Assembly: GCA_013822735.1 (NCBI GenBank)
Contig: PNKZ01000015.1
Span: 1-64,000, forward strand
DNA from: Pirellula sp.
GTDB taxonomy: Bacteria; Planctomycetota; Planctomycetia; Pirellulales; PNKZ01
Length of the DNA stretch: 64,000 nucleotides
Direction of reading: 5' to 3'
Shown: positions 35,180-45,300 of the stretch, piece by piece
Layout: each line of letters begins with the position of its first letter
Numbering within the stretch: the first letter of the stretch is position 1
Position numbers and translations under genes: made by a program
The notes under the pieces: generated by a model
What the model saw: the letters and a program-made list of their open reading frames with translations, nothing else
What the model was told of the DNA's origin: nothing
Database searches by the model: none

Positions 35180-35998
35180 GTGACGACCCCCGACGACGAC
35201 GACGTCCCGACCTCGGCACCCACCGCTATCGATGCCATGCGGTCACGCAGCAGGCAACTGCTTTACGCAGGCATCGGGCTCGCCGTCGTGGCGTTTCTGC
35301 TCCCTTGGTGGGGTCTCACGAAGTACCGCGTCAGCGAACAACGCGGCATGAATATGACGGATCCCACCGTCATAGCTTCGATCACGAAAGACATGGACGA
35401 ACCGACGCGGACGGAATACGAAACGCGCGTGCGTCTTTACGATTCCAGCTGGACGTCGAATCGATCGTTGAACCAAGCGTTTTACGAAGCATCGCTCGGC
35501 AAGGACTACGACAAAGAAATTAGAGCGAAAGAAGCGGTTTCGCTTTCCAGCGGCAGCACGTCGATTTACGGTTGGTCGGCATGGACCGCGTGGTTTGGAT
35601 TGGTGTTCGTCATCGCAGGCGTCGCACTCTTCGTAGCGCCCGCGTTCGTTCCCGACATGGCGTCGTGGAAATGGCTGGTACCCTGGATTTGGACCGCTTT
35701 GGCGTTGATTTACTTGATCATGGCGCTGGCTTTCTATTTCGGCGTGCCCGACGCAAACGGCCCCGGCTACTCGCAAGGGGTCTCGCTAGGATGCTACCTA
35801 GCCATTTTCGGCGGAGCGGCGGCAATTGCCGGAAGCGTGTTCGAAGGATTGCGATCCGCACAAGAGAGGCTCGCCGCGCTAGAGAATGCCGAAGAAGATG
35901 AGGAAGACGATCAAGCGGCTGCCGGCGGCAAGCCGATGCCGCCGCCGAAACCGCTTGATCCCGAAGAAGAACGCCGCCGCCGATTGAATGATTGGTAG
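35180..35998 (+). CDS. Hypothetical membrane protein with acidic/proline-rich tail
   Basis: 272 residues from GTG 35180. About four membrane helices are seen: residues 26-45, 137-157, 165-190 and 203-222. A periplasmic loop of ~90 residues with Tyr- and Ser-rich stretches separates helices 1 and 2. The C-terminal tail is charged (NAEEDEEDDQ) and ends in a Pro- and Arg-rich segment (PPPKPLDPEEERRRR). The family is not recognised. It is followed 99 bases later by the signal-peptidase-like gene on the same strand, so the two may act together. Confidence 0.72.
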   Translation: MTTPDDDDVPTSAPTAIDAMRSRSRQLLYAGIGLAVVAFLLPWWGLTKYRVSEQRGMNMTDPTVIASITKDMDEPTRTEYETRVRLYDSSWTSNRSLNQAFYEASLGKDYDKEIRAKEAVSLSSGSTSIYGWSAWTAWFGLVFVIAGVALFVAPAFVPDMASWKWLVPWIWTALALIYLIMALAFYFGVPDANGPGYSQGVSLGCYLAIFGGAAAIAGSVFEGLRSAQERLAALENAEEDEEDDQAAAGGKPMPPPKPLDPEEERRRRLNDW

Positions 35999-36097
35999 TT
36001 ACGGCATTCGCCGGTTCCGCCGTCGTGCGATTCGCCCCCGCCCCGCTCGGCATTGTTGCTTCGCACTCGCCCACGCTCGCAGGAAAGAGTCGGCCCC

Positions 36098-36928
36098 TTG
36101 AGCACCTCGCCGTCGCCCGAACAGGATGTTTTCGCGTTTCGCAAACTCGCACGACGCCGCGCGTGGATTTGCCCGGGCGCAGGCTTTGCGCTCATCGGCT
36201 GGAAGTGGCTCGGACGCATTAGTTATTTCTCCGGGCTCGCCGCGCTGCTGGGCGCCGCCGCCACCGCGATTTATCCCTCCGCCGCGCTGTTTCAAGCAAC
36301 CTTGGCCGCCGTGGTCGTCGCCACGCTACTTTGGATCGTGGAAATCATTGCAACGCTGAACGCTTGGCCTCCGGGCGACTCGGCGGTTGCCGGCAGCCGC
36401 CGGTACGTCACAGGCGCGGTCGTTCTCATGCTGGCGGCGGCGGCCTTCGGGGCGGCGATGTTCTTTTCGTTCCGACTGATCGAAATTCAAGGCCAAGGCA
36501 TGGCACCGGTTGTGTGGAACGGCGATCGCTTGCTCTACCACCGGCGTGTCGATCCGGCGCAATTGCAACGCGGGGCGGTGGTATTGTTCGAGTTGCCGCC
36601 GGAGAACAATTTCACCGAAGCCGGCACGTTAATGCTCGGGCGCATCATGGCTGTGCCCGGCGACAAGATTTCGCTGGCCAACTTTCGCTATCGCGTCAAC
36701 GATTCGCTGGAGAATCCGACGCCGCCGGAGACCGAGTTGCCGATAGCCTTGAACGTGCCGCGCGCGCCGCAAACGATCACAGTTCCCCCCGATTGCTATT
36801 TCATCACGCAGGACGATCGCGAGACCGGCCTCGATAGCCAAGTAGTCGGTTGGGCAAAGCTCGATCGCATCGTGAGCACGAGCTTGTTCCAAGTTCAGCG
36901 GCGCCCGTTGCTCGCCCGCGTCCAATAG
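36098..36928 (+). CDS. S26 signal peptidase-like membrane protein lacking the Ser/Lys dyad
   Basis: 276 residues from TTG 36098, preceded by GGAAAGAG; the track uses another TTG at 36053. Three membrane segments precede a C-terminal domain that follows the signal peptidase I pattern: IEIQGQGMAPVVWNGD (box B), GAVVLFELP (box C), GRIMAVPGDKISLANF (box D) and YFITQDDRETGLDSQVVGW (box E). The Ser before Met in box B is Gly, and the Lys of box D is Gly, so both catalytic residues are missing. It may be an inactive homologue or use other residues. Confidence 0.8.
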   Translation: MSTSPSPEQDVFAFRKLARRRAWICPGAGFALIGWKWLGRISYFSGLAALLGAAATAIYPSAALFQATLAAVVVATLLWIVEIIATLNAWPPGDSAVAGSRRYVTGAVVLMLAAAAFGAAMFFSFRLIEIQGQGMAPVVWNGDRLLYHRRVDPAQLQRGAVVLFELPPENNFTEAGTLMLGRIMAVPGDKISLANFRYRVNDSLENPTPPETELPIALNVPRAPQTITVPPDCYFITQDDRETGLDSQVVGWAKLDRIVSTSLFQVQRRPLLARVQ

Positions 36929-36949
36929 CCGTTCGAATCAAGGTCAAGG

Positions 36950-37765
36950 ATGCCCCGGCTCGTTCGCATTACGATCTATCCCATCAAGTCGCTCGACGGC
37001 GCCTTGGTCGATTCCGCGGTCGTCTCCGGTATCGGCGGTTTGGAGAACGATCGGCGCTTCGCCCTACGCGACGCTCAGGGCAACTTGGTGAACGCCAAGC
37101 GTCACGCGAGCATTCATGCGATCCGCGCGTCTTTTGATCTCGCAGAACAGAACGTATCGCTGTCCGCCCCGGATCGCACCGCTGCGACGTTTTCACTATC
37201 AGCAGGCAACGCCGAACTCGAAGCTTGGTGTTCCGACTTCTTCGGCTTCTCGGTGACTCTGGAAGAGAACATCGAGACGGGATTCCCCGACGATCTCGAA
37301 TCACCCGGTCCGACGGTCATCAGCAGAGCAACCCTGCTCACGGTTGCCGACTGGTTCGGCAACTTTGATTTGCAGGAAGCACGGCGGCGCTTCCGTGCGA
37401 ATCTTGAGATCGACTCGCTCACGCCGATCGCCGATGCCGATGATTGTCCTCCCTTTTGGGAAGACCGACTCTTCGCCGCCGACGCCGCGCCGGATGCGCG
37501 CGAGACGGTAAGATTCCACATCGGCGACGCGACCTTTGAAGGGGTGAATCCTTGTGCGCGCTGCGTGGTGCCGTCGCGCGATTCGCAAACCGGTGAGATT
37601 TCGCCCCGTTTCGCCGTCGAGTTTGCTCGCCGTCGCCGCGAAACGTTGCCCGGCTGGGTCGAGCCTTCCGCGTTCAATCACTTCTATCGCCTCTCCGTGA
37701 ACACGCGTGCTTCGGCCGCGCTGGGCCGCACCCTGTGCGTAGGCGACGAAGTTCGTCTCGGCTAA
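36950..37765 (+). CDS. MOSC domain-containing protein
   Basis: 271 residues. An N-terminal beta-barrel MOSC_N domain (VRITIYPIKSLDGALVDSA; GLENDRRFALRD) is followed by the MOSC domain with the conserved cysteine region (NPCARCVVPSRDSQTG). This family includes molybdenum-cofactor sulfurase C-terminal domains and mARC-type amidoxime reductases. Binding of Mo cofactor is therefore likely, but the reaction is not known. It lies 21 bases after the signal-peptidase-like gene and may be co-transcribed with it. Confidence 0.9.
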   Translation: MPRLVRITIYPIKSLDGALVDSAVVSGIGGLENDRRFALRDAQGNLVNAKRHASIHAIRASFDLAEQNVSLSAPDRTAATFSLSAGNAELEAWCSDFFGFSVTLEENIETGFPDDLESPGPTVISRATLLTVADWFGNFDLQEARRRFRANLEIDSLTPIADADDCPPFWEDRLFAADAAPDARETVRFHIGDATFEGVNPCARCVVPSRDSQTGEISPRFAVEFARRRRETLPGWVEPSAFNHFYRLSVNTRASAALGRTLCVGDEVRLG

Positions 37766-37861
37766 GCGAGTCAGCCGACATTGTTGGCCGGACCGGCGGA
37801 AACTACACTATCTGCTTCCCGCCCGCCTCTAATCCCGCCCGTCCCAGGTTCGCCCTGAGCT

Positions 37862-39247
37862 ATGAAAAACGCCCGTCTCCCCTCCAGCATCGGAGTGCGC
37901 CGCCGCGAATTGCTGCAGGTCGGCTCCTCGGCGCTATTGGGGTTGTCGCTGCCCGGGCTCTTGGGCAATCGGGCTTCGGCCGCCGGGGCGACCAAAGCGG
38001 GCCTCACCGGCCGTGCCAAGTCGGTGATCTTGGCGTTTCAAACCGGCGCTTGCAGCCATCACGATACGTTCGACATGAAGCCTGACGCCGCCGCCGAATC
38101 GCGCGGGCCGTTTCAGCCGATCGCCACGCCGGTGCCGGGCTTCCAAGTTTGCGAGCATCTCCCGCGCCTTGCCGAACGAGCAAAGAAGTACGCCGTCGTC
38201 CGGTCGTTCTCGCATCGCGACAACAACCACTTGATGTCGACCCATCACGTGCTCACCGGTCACTTGCAACCGGGCGGCTTCTTCGACAAAGTTGCCTCGC
38301 GCACCGATTGGCCCTGCTACGCCGCGGCGTGCGACTCGCTGAAACCGCGCCAAGACGCGATCCCCAGCGGCGTGCATCTACCGACCTTTCTCATGTCGGC
38401 GCCGCTCACTTGGCCCGGCCAGCACGGCGGCCTTCTCGCGCCGAAGCACGATCCTTGGCAAATCACGTCCGACCCGAACGAACCGAACTTCCGCGTCGAC
38501 AACCTAACGCTGGCCGCGGGCATGGATATCGCGCGGTTGGAAGATCGTCGCGAATTGCTCGACCAAATCAATGCCCGGCAAACGGTGCTCGACGGCAACG
38601 CCGAACAGCGGCGTCTCACGACGCAGCAAGAGTTGGCGTTTTCCATGCTGACCTCGCAGCGGCTGCACCAAGCCTTCGAGATCGGCCGCGAAAGCGATTC
38701 GACCCGCGATCGCTATGGCCGCAATACGTACGGCCAGTCGCTGCTGCTTGCCAGACGGCTCACGGAAATCGGCGTCCCTGTCGTACAGGTGAACCTCGGC
38801 CGGGTACAGAATTGGGACAATCACAGCGGCATCTTTCCGGCGCTGAAGGATCGTTTACTGCCGCCGGTCGATCAGGGCATGGCCGCACTGCTCGACGACT
38901 TGGAAGCGTCGGGGCGCATCGAAGATACGCTCGTCATTCTCATCGGCGAGTTCGGCCGCACGCCGAAGATCAACCCGCAGGCCGGCCGCGATCATTGGGG
39001 CTATTGTTTTAGCGGCCTCTTCGCGGGCGCGGGGGTGCAAGGAGGCCAAGTCATCGGCAAGTCCGATGCGCTCGGCGCCTACCCGCTCACGAAGGCCTAC
39101 ACCCCGGAAGACCTCGGCGCTACCGTCTACACGGCACTAGGGGTCGAGCCGGCGTCGACGATTTACGATCGCCAAGGCCGCCCGGCACGACTCAACGACG
39201 GCCGGCCGATGACAGCCCTCTACGACGGCAGCGAAGCCGTTTCATAA
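37862..39247 (+). CDS. DUF1501 domain-containing secreted protein (second copy)
   Basis: 461 residues with an N-terminal RRRELLQVGSSALLGLSLPG export signal of Tat type. The DUF1501 signatures match the gene at 24247: LAFQTGACSHHDTFDMKPDA, SHRDNNHLMSTHHVLTG, and GEFGRTPKINPQAGRDHWGYC. Unlike the first copy, no DUF1549/DUF1553 gene is adjacent, so its partner may be elsewhere. A family A palindrome follows 11 bases after the stop. Confidence 0.93.
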   Translation: MKNARLPSSIGVRRRELLQVGSSALLGLSLPGLLGNRASAAGATKAGLTGRAKSVILAFQTGACSHHDTFDMKPDAAAESRGPFQPIATPVPGFQVCEHLPRLAERAKKYAVVRSFSHRDNNHLMSTHHVLTGHLQPGGFFDKVASRTDWPCYAAACDSLKPRQDAIPSGVHLPTFLMSAPLTWPGQHGGLLAPKHDPWQITSDPNEPNFRVDNLTLAAGMDIARLEDRRELLDQINARQTVLDGNAEQRRLTTQQELAFSMLTSQRLHQAFEIGRESDSTRDRYGRNTYGQSLLLARRLTEIGVPVVQVNLGRVQNWDNHSGIFPALKDRLLPPVDQGMAALLDDLEASGRIEDTLVILIGEFGRTPKINPQAGRDHWGYCFSGLFAGAGVQGGQVIGKSDALGAYPLTKAYTPEDLGATVYTALGVEPASTIYDRQGRPARLNDGRPMTALYDGSEAVS

Positions 39248-39258
39248 TCGGCATTTGG

Positions 39259-39302
39259 CCCCCGGTCGGCGACCGGGGGCGCCTACCGCCGGCGACGGCG
39301 GG
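39259..39302. repeat. Dispersed palindromic element, family A-like tandem palindromes
   Basis: Two palindromes lie in tandem: CCCCCGGTCGGCGACCGGGG at 39259-39279 and CCGCCGGCGACGGCGG at 39286-39302. The same pair, in swapped order, makes up the element at 22911-22965. It lies between the convergent DUF1501 and alpha-2-macroglobulin genes and could terminate both. Confidence 0.75.
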
Positions 39303-39335
39303 TTCATTGGCCGCCTCTCTGCGGCGCAAACGCGT

Positions 39336-42300
39336 CTACTTCGCCGCTTTCGCTTTCACGCCGCGGGCACGGTTGTTGTAGTAATTGTCGCGGAGGTTGT
39401 CGATCTGCTGCCGTTGATTCAGGCCGTTGCTGATATTGAGTTCTTGCAACAGATACTCGCTTTGGCTCCCTTGCTGTGCCGGCGTCGTACTAGGTTGATT
39501 CGCCTGCTGCGGTGCGTTAGCGGCCGGTTGCGGGAGTAAGTCGGTTTCTCCTCGGTAGAACGCATACCGATTATCGGTGCTCTGCGCAATTACCGTGGCC
39601 CGGCCGCTGATTGGTTCGGCCGAGAAGACGCCCCGCAGATCGGTCTCGCCCGCCTTAAAGTCGGAGTCACGCGTTCCGATCACCTTCACATGTACGTGCG
39701 ACGCATACTTGTCGTCGAGCGCGTTCTTGAGCGTCGTCCGCACTTGTCCGCTCACCGCATCTTGCTGCACTTCCAGCTTCAACGGGCTGATCAACACGAA
39801 TCCGCTCGTATGCAGATTCTCGCCGCGGCAAACAATCAGATAGGCTCCCTCTTCATCGAGCGGTAGCTTGAGTTCGCGTTCCCGATCGCGATAGTCCTTA
39901 CCGTCGCCGAGTTCGATCGTTTCCTCATGCAACGGGCGAATACCCGAGAGGTTGATCTGCGTGATCGCCTCCAGGTTTTGCCGCAGCAAGCTAAACTTCA
40001 TGAGGTCGATCCGATACGCCCGCAATTCGCACTTCGGCACGTTACGATACTCCAGCTTCACCAAGGCCGGCGTGCCCGGCCGAATCGTCGTGACTTCCGG
40101 CAGCTCGATGCTGCGGCGCGTAAAATATTCAATCGCCTTCTTCGCATCCGGAATTTGATCCGCCACGAGCGTGTATTCCTTGATCGCTTCGGCCGCCTTG
40201 CCGAGGCTGTGATAGATTTGGCCGAGAATGTAGAGCGCCCGTTGCTTGTTGCGGCTCTCCACTTCGCGCCCGGTTCCCTTCTCCGGCCGCTTCATTTCCG
40301 CGACCTTGCGGCACATTTCCAAAGCCTGGTCGGGCCGACCCGCCGCAAAGTGCGAATACCCGATGATGTACCAGTAACTATCGAGGAAATCGCTCTCCGG
40401 GTACCGTTCGGCAAAGCGTAGGCAAGAGGCAACCGCTTGGTCGTATTGTTGCAACTCCAAGAAGGCGTTGGCCTCGGCGAAGGCCGCTTGATCGGCCGCC
40501 GGGTCGTCAGGATGGGCCGTAAGGAAGTCGTCGAGCATGCTGCGTGCCGCGGCGACCAATGCGAGCCGCGTTAGCTTACGTTGCCGCAGCTTCGCATCGC
40601 CGGCGACGCTCGGGGCGTAGCCGTACACGCGCTGCGCCAAAGCATACTCGGCCGAAGCTACGTACGGCTCCGGCGGATATTCACTGATCAGTTTGCGCAT
40701 CACGTCGACGCTTCGCAAGAACTCGCCCTGTGCTTCCAGAAAGCCGGCCACGGCGCCGTCGGAATAGAAGCTGCTTTCTACCGTGGCGTGGAACACCAAA
40801 TAGCTCCGCTCATACTCGCCGAGTTCGTGGTAGGCGGCGCCCACTTTGAGAATGTTCTCAAAGGGAATTTCCAGTTCGGGCGACTTCTCTTTGACCAATT
40901 CAAAGTACCGCACCACTTCCGCGGCGGGCCCCAACTCAAGATGCGCATCGAGCAGCATGCGAAGCGTGTCTTGATAAGGGGCGGAGCGAATCGGCCATTC
41001 CTTCAACATCTGCGCGAGATACAGCCGCACGGCCTTCCAATCGCGCTTGGCATAGTTGCGTTTGCCGAGTTCATAGAGCTCGTCCGGGCTCCAACGGTAA
41101 GCATCGACCGATTCCTTGCCGCGCGGCAACACCGTCAGCGGCGCCGCTTTTTCGACAATGAATTGCTCCGGCCGATGCGCGTCGAAGATCATCGGCGGCG
41201 CGGCCCGATAGTCGCCGGCGATCGCTCCAACGACGTCGAAGGAAATCGCTTCGTGGCTTCGGCGATTGCCGACATAGAACACAATCTCGCCGGGGAGCAG
41301 TTCATACCGTTCGAAGCCGCCCCGAATCGTTTGCTCGACGACCGCCGTGCCCGCCGGGAGCGGCTCGCGCACGACCAGATACTCCAGCCGATCCTCGGCG
41401 ACCATGCCTCCCGGATAGTTGCGATGGACGCGCAATTCGACGCGTCCGCGCCGCCCGATCGGCAACTGCGTGAGCGGGTTGTGGAAGCTGCTGTAGCTTC
41501 CTTCCACGGCACTGAAGCCGCGCGGCAATTCACGACCGCCGAACTCTCGCAGGGCCGGCTCCCAGATACGCTGGGCAAACCACGCGTTCGTGGTGTTCTT
41601 CAACTTGTCGGCCGCCACGAATCCCGTGAGGGTGCATTGGTAGCTCAAATGTCCCCGGCCCGTCATGAGAAACTGAATCCGCTGCTTGCCCGGCTTTAGA
41701 TTCTCCGGTGCGATCGCAATCGTTTGCGGCGCGGCGGTCGGATCGACGTCAATCTTGGCCGCCTCGCGCTCGTTGACCACGATGGTTAGCGAGTAGCGTT
41801 CGCCGCCGACCTTATGCTGAGCAAACCACTCGGCCACGACCATCGCTGCCGGGCCCGTAGCGGCGTCGGGCGACCAGCGTCGACCTTCGCGATGCGCGAG
41901 TAGCCAATCGACGGATTCCTTCAACTTCGGCGAATTCGCCGCGGCGCGCGTGAGCGCCAGCCCGTACAGAGCTTGCGCTTCGACTTCGGCGACCCGCGAG
42001 CCGCGATGATCGGCCGAGATGCCGATCTTCCGGACCATGGGCTTCCAGTTTACGAGCAAATCGGCCGCCAAGGGCGTGTGGTTCATCTTCGCCAGCGCCA
42101 AGGCGAGATACGCGGCTCCTGCGGGCGAGATGGTCGACCGTCCGCGATATAAACGATTGGCGAGCGAGAAATCGCCGTGCTCCGTCTCGGCGAGTGCATG
42201 AAGCAGAATCGCCTTTCCTTCCAGGTCGTCGTCGGCGACTGCCGTCAACTGTGATTGCAGATAGCTGATGCCCTTGTCGTAGATGTCGTCCGGAATCTTG

Positions 42301-45300
42301 TAGCCTGCTGCATTTGCCGCACCGAGGGCCCACAAGCATCGTGCGCTCGCGTAACGGTCGCCACTCGTGCCGTTGCCGGTCCAAGTCCAGCTGCCGTTAT
42401 CGAGCTGTGCCGACACCAGATGGCCGATCGCGGAACGAATGCGCGACGCCAACTGCGGTGCGGATGTGGCGGCGTCGGTCCGTGTGGAGCGTCCATACTT
42501 CTCCAAAGCCAGCGCCGCCAGCAAATCGCTCGTCGTTGTTTCCAGCGGCGAAGCGTAACGCAAGAAGCCGCAATGCGAGTCGGTTCCGAGCACGATATCG
42601 AGCAGGCTGCCGTCGATTTGCGCTCCCACCACGACTTCCAGTTTCGGGCGCACGAGCGTCATGCCGGCCGGCTCCTCCAACCACGCCGTGGTGTCGCTCG
42701 TCGCGCTGCCGCCGGTCGATGAGACGATGGTGTACCCGAGCGGTCGAATAGGAATGGTACGGCGCAACACGTCGCGCCGCTCGCCGGCGGCAACCTCTAA
42801 CGTGATTTCCACGAAATCAGCGGCCGCCGCGCCATCTTTCGCCTCGACTGGCAACTTCGCCGCCAACGCGAAGGCGAGCTCATGCATGCCGGCCTTCTCC
42901 GACGCGATCGTCCGCTTCTCTTCGACGGTCTTGTCGCCAATGCGGGCCGTAAACGTCACTTCAAGCTTCTCTGCCGGAGCTCCCGCCACACGCTCAAGCA
43001 AGTCGTGAATGGTCGCCGTAATCTGCGCGCTGTCGCCGTCGGTCACGATCGACGGCATAGCCAACTCCCCGAACAGCTCCTTCTTCACGGTAAGTTCTTT
43101 CTCCGCTTGTCCTGTGAGCGAGTCGACGGTGATTCCCTTGGCCGAGATGTTCCAACTCGTCGAACGCTCCGGCAGCGTAACCGTGATAGTCGCCCGACCT
43201 TCGGCGTCGGTGACGACCGCCGGATTCCAATAGGCGGTTTCCTGCTGCTCCATCGCGGCCATGACCACGGCCCGCTCTTCTTTCAGCCGCCGCACGAGCA
43301 AATCGGATTGTGCCGCCTGAAGATTCTCACCTAAGAAAACATTGTCTTGCACGCCATTGCGAACGACGGTGAGCATCCGTCCGCCGTTTGAATAGTAAAG
43401 ATTCAACGCGTTCGTCGACAGTTGCGACGCATCGATCCCAAAGCGATCGAAGGCGGATTTGCTCAGCTCGGCAGTGGCGTGCAGCGACTCTTGTTCGCCC
43501 TCTTCTTGTTTGCGCTGCGCATCCTTGCGCTTTTCTCCGGTTTCAGATTTTGCATCCGCACCGTCGACATTACCTTGCGGCTTGGCCGGCGGCGAGGCGG
43601 GAGGCGCTACCGCGCCGCGCAGCATCAAACGCCCGGAGCCTGCCGTTTGCGGCTCGGCGGCCGATCGCTCGCCGCTGGTTCCGTTGTCGGAGTAGAACGC
43701 GAAGTTCTGCGCGTCGCGATCCTGTATGCCGAGCTGAATCTGCGGTTTGTCTTCGGCTAAGCTTTCTCGCAACGCATTTCCCGGCGGAATGATACCTCCC
43801 AAACCGCCGGTCGAGCCGGCGTTGACCGTCAAGGTCCCGGCGTTGACCGTGAGCGTGCTGGTATCGGCCAGCAATTTGCGCAACTCCTCTTCCTGCGCCG
43901 CGATCTCCAGCCTTTGCTCCTCCGAGAGCAGCCGCGGATTGATCGGCCGCGTCTCCGGGCGATAGGCAAAACTGATGCTGGACGCCGTGCGCATGGCCGG
44001 TTGCCGATCGAGGCCGATGAACGCCGACGCGAAGCCGGCGCCAATTTCGCCGAAGCGATCGACGTTGATCCGGTCGACCACGGCTAAACCGAGTTCGGCC
44101 GCCACGGGTCGACCTTGCGCATCGAGCGTGCGAACCGCGACGTCGACGGCATCTCCCGGCCGGATCGTGCGACCGGCGGTCTTCGGCTTCACTTCCAGCG
44201 CCACCTTCAGCGCCCGCTCCACGTAAAACTGATTCGTCGCCGAATGCAGCCGCACGCGCGACGGCTGCTTCGCGACGGCTGCGGGCTTCGGATCGGTCGG
44301 CTTCTTCGCATCCGGCTTCTTAGCCGACTTCTTCGGTAGCCGGACATCGGTCATGATGTTGACTTCCAAGAAGAAATTCGGCGCGAGGTTCGGCTGCATC
44401 GGCACCTTCAGCAGGTTGTCGCCGGTTTTCAACTCGACCAGTCGATAGTCGAGAATACGCGCACCTTGAAACGTCACCAAGGCCAGCGCCGGCGCTTCTC
44501 GCCAATGAACGCGCACGGTCGGCTCATCGCCGACGCGGAAATTATGCACGTCCGCCAAGATTCGCAGCCGAACCGTGTCTTCGTCTCCGGACACAAACAC
44601 TTCCGTGCTGCCGACTACCGGGTTGCCGAAGCGGTCTTTCCCTGCCACGCGCACAATGTATCGAGCTCCCTTGTCGAGCGCCAGCGTCAAACGCCCTTCG
44701 CCGGTCTTAGCGTCGGTCGTCACGTCGTGGGAGGAAGTCTTCTTCTCGCCGGGTTGATTGTCGATCACAGTTCGTTCAATGACTTCGACTTGCACCTTCT
44801 CCGCGGTCGGCTTTCCGTCGGCGGCCGTCGTCTTGATAGTCACCGGGAACGTTTCACCAACCGTCACGACATCGCGAGGAACCGTGACGCCGATCGAAAA
44901 GGCCCGCACGGCCAAGACTAAATCCGCCGCCGCATAGAGATTGCGTTCCGGCAGCTCGGCGGTGAGCCGCAGTTGCTGCTCTTCGCGAAGTTCGCGGGTC
45001 GGGAATTTGAACTTCACGCGACCTTCGTCGTCGGTCGTGCCGGTGAGTGTCTCGCCGTCGCCGAGCGTGTAGCGTAGCTCGCGCCCTACCAGCGGCGTAC
45101 CGTAGTAGTATTCGGCACGGATCGTCCCTTCGATCTCTTCACCGCGGAAGTAGACCTTGCGCGGCAAATCAATCACGAGTCGCACCGGCTCTAGTTGGTA
45201 GTTCTCCACGCGAAACGTGCCGGTGAACGCACGACCGTCGATGTCGCTCGCCTGCACCCGATAGTCGCCCGGGGCCGCCGTGGCCGGCAACGTGAAGAAG

